Below, one piece after another: positions 17,191 through 25,837 of a stretch of DNA of 64,000 nt; positions within the stretch are counted from its first letter, which is position 1; each line of letters opens with the position of its first letter. The translations under genes were made by a program, and so were the position numbers. The notes under the pieces were generated by a model that made no database searches, had not been told where the DNA came from, and saw only the letters and a list, made by a program, of their open reading frames with translations. Source of the DNA: UBA3064 sp023258775 (GTDB taxonomy: Bacteria > Pseudomonadota > Gammaproteobacteria > Burkholderiales > Burkholderiaceae_E); contig JBIKXS010000002.1 in assembly GCA_044355655.1 (NCBI GenBank), positions 62,001-126,000 of the forward strand. The letters run 5' to 3'.

Positions 17191-17616
17191 ATGGCTGTTG
17201 AAAAAACCTTATCAATCATCAAACCTGACGCAGTCGCTAAACAGGCAATAGGCGCAATCTATGCTCGATTTGAGGCAGCAGGCCTCAAGATCGCTGCGGC
17301 ACAGATGATGCATTTGTCGCGCGGTCAAGCGGAAGCGTTTTACGGTGTGCACCGCGAAAGGCCTTTTTTTAAGGATCTCGTTGATTTCATGATTTCTGGG
17401 CCTGTGATGGTTCAGGTGCTGCAAGGTGAAAACGCAATTGCTAAAAATCGTGAGTTAATGGGCGCAACTGATCCGAAAAAAGCCGCAGCAGGCTCCATTC
17501 GGGCCGATTTCGCGGACAGCATCGACGCCAATGCGGTTCATGGTTCTGACGGTCCCGACACGGCAGCGGTCGAAATTGCTTTCTTCTTCCCAGCGATGGC
17601 GGTGTTCAACCGATAA
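17191..17616 (+). CDS. ndk: Nucleoside diphosphate kinase
   Basis: 141 residues from the ATG at 17191 (MAVEKTLSIIKPDAVAK); upstream in-frame starts at 17140 and 17179 would add non-conserved residues. The phospho-histidine motif NAVHGSDG is intact, as is GATDPKKAAAGSIRADF. It equilibrates NTP and dNTP pools. It is first in the long co-directional run through rlmN, rodZ, ispG and hisS. Confidence 0.97.
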   Translation: MAVEKTLSIIKPDAVAKQAIGAIYARFEAAGLKIAAAQMMHLSRGQAEAFYGVHRERPFFKDLVDFMISGPVMVQVLQGENAIAKNRELMGATDPKKAAAGSIRADFADSIDANAVHGSDGPDTAAVEIAFFFPAMAVFNR

Positions 17617-17640
17617 GCGGAAAGTCGAACGCAGTTGTCC

Positions 17641-18969
17641 ATGCTCGGTGAATTTACACAACTGCTTGGATGCTCAGCGGATAGCCTCAAGCCGAAACTT
17701 GAGGCCATAGGCCAAAAGCCTTTCAGAGCCAAACAGATTCTCCAGTGGTTGCACCAGCGCGGTTGCAGCAACTTCGAGATGATGACGGATCTTTCAAAGA
17801 GCCTCAGGGAATCGCTTGGGTCTCTCTATCCGTTGGCTGCGCCAACGATTCTCAGAGACCATGTGGCCTCGGATTCAACTCGAAAGTGGCTTTTTGATGT
17901 TGGGGCAGGCAATGGTGTGGAGAGTGTTTTCATACCGGAACTGAGGCGCGGCACACTTTGCGTATCGACGCAGGTCGGTTGTGCCGTTTCATGCAGCTTT
18001 TGCTCCACGGGTGCCCAAGGTTTTAACCGTAACTTAAGCGCTGGTGAAATCATTGCGCAGGTTTGGCTTGCTCGATCTTTGCTGCTTGCTGAGGAAACAG
18101 CTTCGCCGATTCGTTTAAGTGATCAATCTGGCCATCAATATTCACGGAGCTCTTTGGCGGGATTGAATCTCGTTGATCATGACCAAGACCCTGATGATGA
18201 CCCCGATGATCACCATGGACCGGATGGCGACCAGGGACTTGGCAATGATGAGCTTGCTCACCATCACGCTAGATCACAGCTCAGAGGTTTTAGCCAAGAT
18301 CCGGGTGCAAGTCATGATTCCAAGCTGCCCGTGGCCGCCAAGCCAATTTCTAATGTGGTCTTTATGGGGATGGGCGAACCGCTCCAGAACTATGAGGCCA
18401 CGCTCGAGGCCTTGCGTATTCTGCTCTCTGACTATGCCTACGGTTTATCGCGCCGTCGCGTTACGGTCAGTACATCGGGGGTGGTGCCCATGATTGATCG
18501 GCTCGCGCAAGATTGTCCCGTGGCGCTTGCTGTCTCGCTTCATGCACCCGATGACGCACTGCGCGATCGATTAGTTCCTTTGAACCGGAAGTACCCGCTT
18601 GCGCAATTGATGGCCGCTTGCCAAGCCTATTTGAAGTACGCCCCCCGGGATTTCATAACCTTCGAATACACCATGATGAAAGGCGTCAACGATAGTCTTG
18701 AGCAAGCTGAGGCACTGGTTGATTTGCTGCAAAGCATGCCATCGAAGGTGAATTTGATTCCATTCAATCCCTTCCCGGGATCAAGTTTGCAACGAAGCGA
18801 CGCTGCGCAAATCAGTCGTTTTGGTGAGCGTTTGCTTGAGGCGGGCATTACTGCGACCATTCGAAAGACGCGGGGTGATGATATTGACGCGGCCTGCGGT
18901 CAACTTGCAGGGGAAGTAATTAATATAACAAAGCGGCGTCCGAGTCTTGCCCACCGGACCATTAGCTAA
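17641..18969 (+). CDS. rlmN: Dual-specificity RNA methyltransferase RlmN with Asp/His-rich insert
   Basis: Radical-SAM enzyme making m2A2503 in 23S rRNA and m2A37 in tRNA. The cluster motif CAVSCSFCSTG, preceding methylated-Cys region RGTLCVSTQVGC, GEPLQNYEATLEALRIL and the C-terminal catalytic Cys (RGDDIDAACGQLAGEV) are all intact. At about 442 residues it is roughly 60 longer than usual; the excess is between the VWLARSLLL helix and PISNVVFMGMGEP (bases about 18095-18338) and is rich in Asp, His and Gly. TTG 17635 is an alternative start. Confidence 0.94.
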   Translation: MLGEFTQLLGCSADSLKPKLEAIGQKPFRAKQILQWLHQRGCSNFEMMTDLSKSLRESLGSLYPLAAPTILRDHVASDSTRKWLFDVGAGNGVESVFIPELRRGTLCVSTQVGCAVSCSFCSTGAQGFNRNLSAGEIIAQVWLARSLLLAEETASPIRLSDQSGHQYSRSSLAGLNLVDHDQDPDDDPDDHHGPDGDQGLGNDELAHHHARSQLRGFSQDPGASHDSKLPVAAKPISNVVFMGMGEPLQNYEATLEALRILLSDYAYGLSRRRVTVSTSGVVPMIDRLAQDCPVALAVSLHAPDDALRDRLVPLNRKYPLAQLMAACQAYLKYAPRDFITFEYTMMKGVNDSLEQAEALVDLLQSMPSKVNLIPFNPFPGSSLQRSDAAQISRFGERLLEAGITATIRKTRGDDIDAACGQLAGEVINITKRRPSLAHRTIS

Positions 18970-19024
18970 ATCATCGGACGCTTGGCTAGACAATTGGAGG
19001 TCTGCACCAAGCTTAGGGTTGTAA

Positions 19025-19450
19025 GTGCTCGCTGAGGACAGTCGGGACGTGGATACACCTTTCCAAAGTATGCTCGACCTGCGGCATCGTCGCCAAAAGC
19101 TAGGCATTAGTCCCAACGAGATGGCTCAAGGCCTTGGACTGAGCGCCAAACAGTTTGAAAGTCTCGAAGCAGGTGACTGGCAGGCTTTACCAGGCGCGGC
19201 CTTTGTACGCTCAGTCCTATTTGCCTACGCACGCCGCCTCGGTATCGATCAGCGCGACATGGTCGAACAATTACTACCGGAAGACTACAGGCATCGGATC
19301 GCGGACTTGCATGCTGATATTGATGACCGAAGGATCAAACCAAAGGGTTTGCTTGGCTTTGCTCATGGCGGTTCCGGCAGTGTTTTTGCCTGGTTTTGCT
19401 TAATTCTTGCAAGTGCGGTGGTACTTGTCCACTTTTTCGGAAGACAATAG
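19025..19450 (+). CDS. rodZ: RodZ-like membrane-anchored HTH protein, short form
   Basis: 141 residues: an XRE-like HTH_25 domain (LRHRRQKLGISPNEMAQGLG, then SLEAGDWQALPGAAFVRSVL) followed by a single C-terminal transmembrane segment (VFAWFCLILASAVVLVHFFG). RodZ links MreB to the cell-wall elongation machinery. Full-length RodZ has a further periplasmic domain of 100-200 residues, which is absent; the frame ends just after the membrane helix. GTG 19025 is used; ATG 19070 is an alternative. Its place between rlmN and ispG is the normal rodZ position. Confidence 0.78.
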   Translation: MLAEDSRDVDTPFQSMLDLRHRRQKLGISPNEMAQGLGLSAKQFESLEAGDWQALPGAAFVRSVLFAYARRLGIDQRDMVEQLLPEDYRHRIADLHADIDDRRIKPKGLLGFAHGGSGSVFAWFCLILASAVVLVHFFGRQ

Positions 19451-19480
19451 CGAAGTCTTCTCGCAGCAGGTTTTTTAAGC

Positions 19481-20791
19481 ATGAACCATCTACATCCTAA
19501 TGCTATTGTCCCGTCGCAGTCGGTCCCAACGCCAACGCAGGCGTCGAGTCTTTCACGACGTAAGTCGCTGCAAAGCCTATTGCGCTGGGGAAGTCGTGAG
19601 GTTCGAATTGGCGGTGATGCTCCGGTTGTCGTGCAGTCGATGACGAATACCGACACGGCCGAGGTCATTTCGACGGCGATCCAGATCAAGGAACTTGCTG
19701 CGGCGGGCTCTGAGATTGTCAGGGTCACGGTTAATTCCATGGAGGCCGCAAAAGCCGTCCCCGCAATTCGAGAGCAGCTCGACCGCATGGGTGTTGATGT
19801 TCCCTTAGTCGGCGACTTTCATTACAACGGCCATAAGCTGCTCCAAGAGGTTCCCGATTGCGCACAAGCGCTGTCGAAATACCGTATTAATCCTGGCAAT
19901 GTTGGTGCCGGATCGAAAAGGGATAATCACTTCGCGTCGCTGATCGACACGGCGCTTCGCTGGGATAAACCGGTCCGGATCGGGGTGAACTGGGGAAGTT
20001 TGGATCAGGCAGTGCTTGCGCGACTGATGGACATGAACGCAAAGCGAGAAAGGCCCTGGGAAGCATCGGCGGTGATGCGTGAAGCGCTTGTAACCTCGGC
20101 ACTCGAGAGTACAGAGGCTGCAATTCGTCTGGGGATGGATGCTGCACAAATCTGTCTTTCGGCAAAAGTTTCAAGCGTCCAAGATCTGATTGCTGTGTAC
20201 AGGTCGCTCGCATCACGTTGCGATCAATCGTTGCACTTGGGACTTACAGAAGCTGGCATGGGTAGCAAGGGAATTGTTGCCTCAAGCGCGGCGATGGGCA
20301 TCCTCTTGCAAGAAGGTATTGGCGACACCATTCGCGTGTCGCTCACACCCGAGCCAGGTGGTGATCGGCGCAAGGAGGTTATCGTGGCGCAGGAGTTGTT
20401 GCAAACAATGGGTTTGCGCGCTTTCACGCCAATGGTTGTTGCATGTCCAGGCTGTGGCAGAACGACAAGCACGTTCTTTCAGGAATTGGCCGACGATATC
20501 CAGCGATGGCTACGCGATCAAATGCCGCATTGGCGCGCCCAGTACCCAGGCGTTGAAACATTGCAGGTAGCTGTCATGGGCTGCGTGGTGAACGGTCCCG
20601 GCGAAAGCAGACACGCCGATGTTGGCATATCATTGCCCGGGTCTGGCGAAGCACCGGTCGCACCAGTATTTGTCGACGGGGAGCGTCGTATTACCCTCAA
20701 AGGGGAACATATCGCGCAGGAGTTTCAACAAATCGTTGAAACCTATGTCAGAACGCGATTTGGAAAGCTCAGCGAAAGCCGAGATGTTTAG
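19481..20791 (+). CDS. ispG: 4-hydroxy-3-methylbut-2-enyl diphosphate synthase
   Basis: 436 residues; converts MEcPP to HMBPP in the MEP isoprenoid pathway, using a 4Fe-4S cluster. VQSMTNTDTAEV near the N-terminus, NPGNVG, and the C-terminal cluster ligands CPGCGRTTSTF plus MGCVVNGPGES are present. The insertion between barrel and cluster domain makes it longer than E. coli IspG, as in many betaproteobacterial homologues. It starts 30 bp after rodZ. Confidence 0.96.
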   Translation: MNHLHPNAIVPSQSVPTPTQASSLSRRKSLQSLLRWGSREVRIGGDAPVVVQSMTNTDTAEVISTAIQIKELAAAGSEIVRVTVNSMEAAKAVPAIREQLDRMGVDVPLVGDFHYNGHKLLQEVPDCAQALSKYRINPGNVGAGSKRDNHFASLIDTALRWDKPVRIGVNWGSLDQAVLARLMDMNAKRERPWEASAVMREALVTSALESTEAAIRLGMDAAQICLSAKVSSVQDLIAVYRSLASRCDQSLHLGLTEAGMGSKGIVASSAAMGILLQEGIGDTIRVSLTPEPGGDRRKEVIVAQELLQTMGLRAFTPMVVACPGCGRTTSTFFQELADDIQRWLRDQMPHWRAQYPGVETLQVAVMGCVVNGPGESRHADVGISLPGSGEAPVAPVFVDGERRITLKGEHIAQEFQQIVETYVRTRFGKLSESRDV

Positions 20792-20811
20792 GTTCAAGAT
20801 GGCAGTAATTG

Positions 20812-20840
20812 GCCGGTCCTGAGCGAAGTACTCGACCGGC
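20812..20840. other. Inverted repeat between ispG and hisS
   Basis: GCCGGTC at 20812-20818 and GACCGGC at 20834-20840 form a perfect 7-bp stem with a 15-nt loop. No T-run follows, so it is not a canonical terminator; it could be an mRNA structure or an operator in the 98-bp ispG-hisS spacer. Confidence 0.5.
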
Positions 20841-20889
20841 GTAGCATTTCGCTGCCTGCAGTTGGTCGTTATCCAGTAGAGTCAAACGA

Positions 20890-22191
20890 GTGAATAAGAG
20901 CAAAACAAAGATTGCGCCGCTTCAGGCAGTGCGCGGAATGAACGACGTGTTGCCAGCCCAGCAGGGATTGTGGCGGTATTTTGAAGAAACAGTGGCTGCG
21001 GTGGTGACTAGCTATGGTTATCGGCAGATTCGCACGCCGATTCTTGAGCACACGGGGCTGTTTTTGCGTGGGATTGGTGAGGTCACCGACATCGTCGAAA
21101 AGGAGATGTACTCCTTTACCGATGCACTAAACGGCGAGCAACTCAGCCTGAGACCAGAGTCAACTGCTGGCGTGGTTCGTGCGGTCATCGAACATCACTT
21201 GCTTCACGACGGTCCACAAAGACTTTGGTACCAGGGACCAATGTTTCGGCATGAAAGACCGCAGCGCGGACGTTACCGTCAGTTTCATCAGGTTGGACTG
21301 GAAGCCCTGGGCTTTGAAGGGCCAGATATTGACGCAGAGTTAATCTTGCTCTGTTCTCGGCTTTGGGAAGAACTTGGCCTGAATCAGGTCCATCTTGAGA
21401 TTAATTCTTTGGGACAAAGCGAGGAACGTCAAGCCCATCGACAGGCATTAATTACCTACTTTGAAACCCATGTCGCGCAGCTTGATGAGGACGCTAAGCG
21501 GCGTTTGCACAGTAATCCCTTGCGGATATTGGATAGCAAGAATCCCTCGATGCAAGGCCTGATCGATGATGCGCCCAGACTCGATGCTTTTCTTGGCGAG
21601 GAATCGCGCGCTCATTTCGATGGTCTGCAGGCTTTGTTGCGCCGTCGCGGCCTTGCGTTCACGGTCAATCCGCGGCTTGTGCGAGGTCTGGATTACTATA
21701 ACTTAAGTGTGTTTGAGTGGGTGGCTGCGAACGAAGGCAAAGCGCCGCTCACGGTTTGCGGTGGTGGTCGCTATGATGGATTAATCGAAACACTCGGTGG
21801 CAAACCGGCTCCTGGCTGCGGTTTCGCCATCGGCGTGGAGAGGATCCTTGACTTGTTGCAATTGCAGCGACCTCCCCAGGATGCGAGCTGCGACGTGTAT
21901 GTCGTTCATCAAGCGCCTGAATCACAGCTTGTCGCCATGGATCTTGCCGAACAGCTACGCGACCACGGCCTGGATGTCTTACTGCACTGCGGAGGAGGTA
22001 GCTTCAAGTCTCAATTTCGTCGGGCTGATGCCTCGGGCGCCGCTTATGCTGTCGTTCTGGGCGAAGACGAACTCAAGCAGGGACAAGCAACAGTCAAAGA
22101 TTTGCGTGACCCTGCGGTTAGCCAGGTCAAGCTTGGCTTCGCCGATGTCGGTCAACACATTCTTGAGCATGGTTTTGGAGTACAGCACTGA
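20890..22191 (+). CDS. hisS: Histidyl-tRNA synthetase
   Basis: 433 residues, class II synthetase. VRGMNDVLPAQQ at the N-terminus, motif 1 region, motif 2 (MFRHERPQRGRYRQFHQVGLEALG), the HisA signatures LVRGLDYYNLSVFEW and GGGRYDGLIETLGG, motif 3 (GCGFAIGVERIL), and the C-terminal anticodon-binding domain are visible. The GTG start is used. Its stop overlaps the next ATG (TGATG), so hisS and yfgM are coupled. Confidence 0.97.
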   Translation: MNKSKTKIAPLQAVRGMNDVLPAQQGLWRYFEETVAAVVTSYGYRQIRTPILEHTGLFLRGIGEVTDIVEKEMYSFTDALNGEQLSLRPESTAGVVRAVIEHHLLHDGPQRLWYQGPMFRHERPQRGRYRQFHQVGLEALGFEGPDIDAELILLCSRLWEELGLNQVHLEINSLGQSEERQAHRQALITYFETHVAQLDEDAKRRLHSNPLRILDSKNPSMQGLIDDAPRLDAFLGEESRAHFDGLQALLRRRGLAFTVNPRLVRGLDYYNLSVFEWVAANEGKAPLTVCGGGRYDGLIETLGGKPAPGCGFAIGVERILDLLQLQRPPQDASCDVYVVHQAPESQLVAMDLAEQLRDHGLDVLLHCGGGSFKSQFRRADASGAAYAVVLGEDELKQGQATVKDLRDPAVSQVKLGFADVGQHILEHGFGVQH

Positions 22192-22850
22192 TGTCTGAGC
22201 ATCATTTTGAACAAGAAGAGGTTGATCGCCTCAAAGACTGGTGGAAGCGACATGGCAGCTGGGTGAGCGCAGTGTTTGCCCTAACGATGATTGCGATTGC
22301 TGGTTGGCGCGCCTGGGGTTGGTATGAGGACAAGCAATCCCGTGAGGCAGCCGAAATTTATGACCGTGTTGTGATTGCTGCATCCAAGGCCGATTTGCAA
22401 GGTCTCAAACAGGAATCGGGCAGCCTTTTCGAGCAGTACCCCAAAACCGCATATGCCCCGCTGGCCGCTTTACTCAGTGCAAAGCAACATGCGCTTGGAG
22501 GTGACTTAAAAACCGCAACCACCTTGTTGCAATGGGTCGTCGAAAAAAGCAAAGATGCCGGACTTGTGGCCGTTGCTCGCTTAAGGCTTGCCGCTGTACT
22601 GTTAGAAGATGCCAAGGCCGCCGAAGCGCTTGCCGTCCTCGATGCGATGAAGTCTGATAAAGGGGCTGAGTCATTTGACCTTTCTCGCCTCGATCGTCGA
22701 GGGGATGTTTTGCTCGCCTTGGGACGCAAGGAGGAAGCCTTGAAGGCTTGGGAAGAAGCGCTTGACAAGAGCGTCGATGAACCAAGTTGGAAGCAATTGC
22801 TGCAAATCAAGCGTGATTACACGGCATCGTCACTAGGTAAGAGCTCATGA
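22191..22850 (+). CDS. yfgM: YfgM-like ancillary SecYEG/periplasmic chaperone protein
   Basis: 219 residues: short cytoplasmic N-terminus, one membrane helix (VSAVFALTMIAIAGWRAWGW, residues about 24-43), then a helical TPR-like periplasmic domain. In E. coli YfgM sits at SecYEG with PpiD. Overlaps with hisS (1-bp) and bamB (4-bp) and its position between them match the conserved hisS-yfgM-bamB-der order. Confidence 0.88.
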   Translation: MSEHHFEQEEVDRLKDWWKRHGSWVSAVFALTMIAIAGWRAWGWYEDKQSREAAEIYDRVVIAASKADLQGLKQESGSLFEQYPKTAYAPLAALLSAKQHALGGDLKTATTLLQWVVEKSKDAGLVAVARLRLAAVLLEDAKAAEALAVLDAMKSDKGAESFDLSRLDRRGDVLLALGRKEEALKAWEEALDKSVDEPSWKQLLQIKRDYTASSLGKSS

Positions 22851-24094
22851 GTAACATCAAGCGAAGTGGGCAAACCCATATCAACACTGGCGATTTCATG
22901 ACCACATCAACGTCCATGCCAAGGCGTGATGTGCTGGCGCGAGGTCTACAGGGTTTAGGCTTGGCCTGCCTGCTTGGCAGTTCGCTAAGCGCTTGTTCGG
23001 CGCTCGACTCGGCAACAAATTGGATGCCTTGGTCGTCCAAAGCTAAGTTGCCGGCCTTGCCAGAACTCGCTGGACGTAATCAACTCTCGCAAGTCTGGCG
23101 TGTCAGTATGGACGAAATCGGACAGGGCTTTGCGCCATCTGTGCTGGCGGGTAATTTGGTCGTGGCAACCCGAGCCGGACTGATTAGGGCCTTCGATTTG
23201 AAAACCGGCGAAAGGCGATTCGAGTATAAGCATCGTCGCGGCTTTAGTGCTGCGGTGTCCAGTGCAGATGGCGTGCTTTTTGCTGCAAGCAACGATGGCT
23301 TCTTACTGGCATTGGATCAAAGTGGCGGGACACGCTGGTCGACTTATCTTGGCGCCGAGGCCGTATCGGTGCCAACGCCAGGTGCTGGTATTGTCGTTGT
23401 TCGTACGAGTGATAATCGAATCCAGGCGCTCGACCTTGAACGAGGCCAGGTTCGTTGGAGTATCGCAAGGCAAAGTCCAGCCCTGGTGCTGCGCTCGACC
23501 AATGCGGCTGTGATTGAGGGTCAAACCGTATTTGTCGGCCTGCCTGGCGGCCGGCTTATGGCTGTAAATGCACTAACGGGTCAACCGGTTTGGGAAGCCG
23601 CTGTATCAACACCTCGGGGAACAACCGAGATTGAGCGACTCAGCGATGTTTTGGGGCAACCTGTTATTGAGGGCGGCGAGGTACTCGCTGCAAGTTTTCA
23701 AGGCAAGCTCTCGAGTTTTGATCGCCAAAACGGACAGCTTCGCTGGGCGAGAGATTTCACCGCTGTGGGCGGTCTTGCTGCGGATGTAGCCCAGGTCATC
23801 GCGGTCGACGATCGAGGCCAGATTCAGTCGTTCAGTCGCAGCGGTGCCCCGCAATGGAAGCAAGATGCGCTTCGAGGCCGCCGCCTTTCAGCGCCAGCCC
23901 TGTCGCAACGTTTAGGACTTGTGGCGGATGAAGAAGGGATGCTGCATGCCGTGGGGCGCGATCAGGGCCAATTGCTGGGTCGTCTGAGCGTTGCATCGAA
24001 GCCGCTGGTCTGTGCACCACTGGTTGATCAGCAGCAAGGCTGGACGCTTGCCGCGGATGGATCTGTTACATGTTTTCGGATGACTCATGCCTGA
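22847..24094 (+). CDS. bamB: Outer-membrane assembly lipoprotein BamB
   Basis: 415 residues with a lipoprotein signal (GLACLLGSSLSAC, lipid Cys near residue 50) and a PQQ-type eight-bladed beta-propeller with repeats such as GLIRAFDLKTGERRFEY, GFLLALDQSGGTRWSTYLG, NRIQALDLERGQVRWSI and GRLMAVNALTGQPVWEA. BamB docks on BamA and helps fold outer-membrane porins. The annotated ATG overlaps yfgM; an internal ATG 16 codons later (MTTSTSMPRRD) would give a more usual signal peptide. The 3' end overlaps der by 8 bp. Confidence 0.93.
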   Translation: MSNIKRSGQTHINTGDFMTTSTSMPRRDVLARGLQGLGLACLLGSSLSACSALDSATNWMPWSSKAKLPALPELAGRNQLSQVWRVSMDEIGQGFAPSVLAGNLVVATRAGLIRAFDLKTGERRFEYKHRRGFSAAVSSADGVLFAASNDGFLLALDQSGGTRWSTYLGAEAVSVPTPGAGIVVVRTSDNRIQALDLERGQVRWSIARQSPALVLRSTNAAVIEGQTVFVGLPGGRLMAVNALTGQPVWEAAVSTPRGTTEIERLSDVLGQPVIEGGEVLAASFQGKLSSFDRQNGQLRWARDFTAVGGLAADVAQVIAVDDRGQIQSFSRSGAPQWKQDALRGRRLSAPALSQRLGLVADEEGMLHAVGRDQGQLLGRLSVASKPLVCAPLVDQQQGWTLAADGSVTCFRMTHA

Positions 24095-25505
24095 GGCCCT
24101 GCAACGGTGGCCTGTCGTTGCGATTGTCGGACGACCGAATGTCGGAAAGTCAACGCTTTTTAATCGCTTAACCAGGTCTCGAGATGCGCTTGTCGCAGAC
24201 CTTCCAGGATTAACAAGGGATCGCCAGTACGGTAGAGGACGATTAGGGTCTGAAAACTATATTGTTATTGATACAGGTGGATTTGAGCCCGTAGCCAAAG
24301 ACGGCATCGCCGCCGAAATGGCAAGGCAGGCGCGGCTTGCTATTGTAGAAGCTGACATTGTTCTATTCATTGTTGATGGTCGGCAAGGCTTAGCGCCACG
24401 CGACTTGGAGATTGCCGCCGAATTAAGGCGCACCGCCGGCAAACTTGTGCTTGCGGTCAACAAATGTGAGGGAATGCGGCCTGATCATGTACTGGCCGAT
24501 TTTCAGGAATTAGGGTTTGCACGAATGTTCGCTGTCTCGGCAGCCCACGGCGACGGCGTGAGATCCTTGCTCGATAGTCTGTTTGAGGAAGAGCTACTTC
24601 GGTTTTCCAAAGTGTTCGTGCTGCCAGTCGATGAGCTTCAAGATCCAGCCGGTGAAGCTGTTGATGTTGGCGAAGAGGTTAAAAAAGAGCGTACTCAGCA
24701 ACCGATGCGTGTGGCGATCGTTGGCAGGCCAAACGCGGGAAAGTCAACGCTGATCAATGCACTGCTTGGCGAGGAAAGAGTCATTGCCTTTGATCAACCG
24801 GGTACGACACGAGATGCACTATCCATCGACTTTAAGCACCTTGGTCGGGACTACACCTTGGTCGATACCGCGGGTTTGCGCAAGCGCGGCAAAGTTCATG
24901 AAGCCGTGGAAAAATTTTCAGTCGTTAAAACGCTCCAAGCGATTGAACAGAGCCATGTTTGTATTTTGATGCTTGATGCGGGTGAGGGTGTCGGACATCT
25001 TGATGCAGGGATTGCCAACTACGTACTTGATGCAGGACGTGCGGTTGTGGTGGCTGTCAATAAATGGGATGCGCTCGACTCAAGTGCCAAACAAAGCTTT
25101 AAGCGTGATCTATTGCAGTCGCTACAATTTTTGCAGTTTGCTGAACTGTGCTTTATTTCGGCAAAGCAAGCACGCGGCTTGGCGATGTTGATGCGCGCTG
25201 TCGACCAGGCCTTTGCGGCGGCGATGGCAAAGCTGCCAACGCCTAAGCTTACTCGCGCACTTCGCGAAGCTGTAGAGCGGCAACAGCCGCCACGCAAAGG
25301 ACCCTTCCGACCGAAACTTCGCTATGCACATCAGGGTGGCCAAAATCCCCCGGTTGTGGTCGTTCATGGTAATTCGCTCGATCGGATTTCAGAGAGCTAT
25401 AAAAGATATTTGGAATCCTGGTTCCGTAATGTCTTTAAGCTGCAGGGCACACCCTTGCGTATTGAATGGCGATCCTCAACAAACCCTTATGCGAAAGAGG
25501 ATTGA
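24087..25505 (+). CDS. der: Ribosome-assembly GTPase Der (EngA)
   Basis: 472 residues with two tandem G domains, diagnostic for Der: GRPNVGKSTLFNRL and, after a linker with acidic residues, GRPNAGKSTLINALL; each has its DTGG/DTAG and NKxE/NKWD motifs (NKCEG in domain 1). The C-terminal KH-like domain ends LRIEWRSSTNPYA. It is required for 50S subunit maturation. It follows bamB with overlap. Confidence 0.97.
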   Translation: MPEALQRWPVVAIVGRPNVGKSTLFNRLTRSRDALVADLPGLTRDRQYGRGRLGSENYIVIDTGGFEPVAKDGIAAEMARQARLAIVEADIVLFIVDGRQGLAPRDLEIAAELRRTAGKLVLAVNKCEGMRPDHVLADFQELGFARMFAVSAAHGDGVRSLLDSLFEEELLRFSKVFVLPVDELQDPAGEAVDVGEEVKKERTQQPMRVAIVGRPNAGKSTLINALLGEERVIAFDQPGTTRDALSIDFKHLGRDYTLVDTAGLRKRGKVHEAVEKFSVVKTLQAIEQSHVCILMLDAGEGVGHLDAGIANYVLDAGRAVVVAVNKWDALDSSAKQSFKRDLLQSLQFLQFAELCFISAKQARGLAMLMRAVDQAFAAAMAKLPTPKLTRALREAVERQQPPRKGPFRPKLRYAHQGGQNPPVVVVHGNSLDRISESYKRYLESWFRNVFKLQGTPLRIEWRSSTNPYAKED

Positions 25506-25600
25506 GCAATACAGCATCTCGGGAAGCAGGCAAAATCTAGATTAAAGGGATAAGAAAAGACTCCCGTAACAACAAAACAAGATCCAACGGAGCCATCAAC

Positions 25601-25837
25601 ATGAGCAATAAAGGCCAGCTTTTGCAGGACCCCTTTCTTAACATGCTTCGCAAGGAGCACGTCCCCGTGTCGATTTACCTGGTCAACGGCATCAAACTGC
25701 AAGGGCACATTGAATCCTTTGATCAGTATGTCGTCTTGCTGCGAAACACGGTGACACAAATGGTCTACAAACATGCGATTTCAACAGTCGTTCCATCGCG
25801 TGCGGTCAACTTTTCTTCCGACGCCGACGCAGGGTGA
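25601..25837 (+). CDS. hfq: RNA chaperone Hfq
   Basis: 78 residues. Sm1 motif VSIYLVNGIKLQGHIESFDQ and Sm2 region with YKHAISTVVPSR are intact; the C-terminal tail is short, as in many betaproteobacteria. It binds small RNAs and A-rich mRNA. There is a GGAG ribosome site before the ATG. The stop overlaps the hflX GTG (GTGA), so hfq and hflX are translationally coupled. Confidence 0.98.
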   Translation: MSNKGQLLQDPFLNMLRKEHVPVSIYLVNGIKLQGHIESFDQYVVLLRNTVTQMVYKHAISTVVPSRAVNFSSDADAG

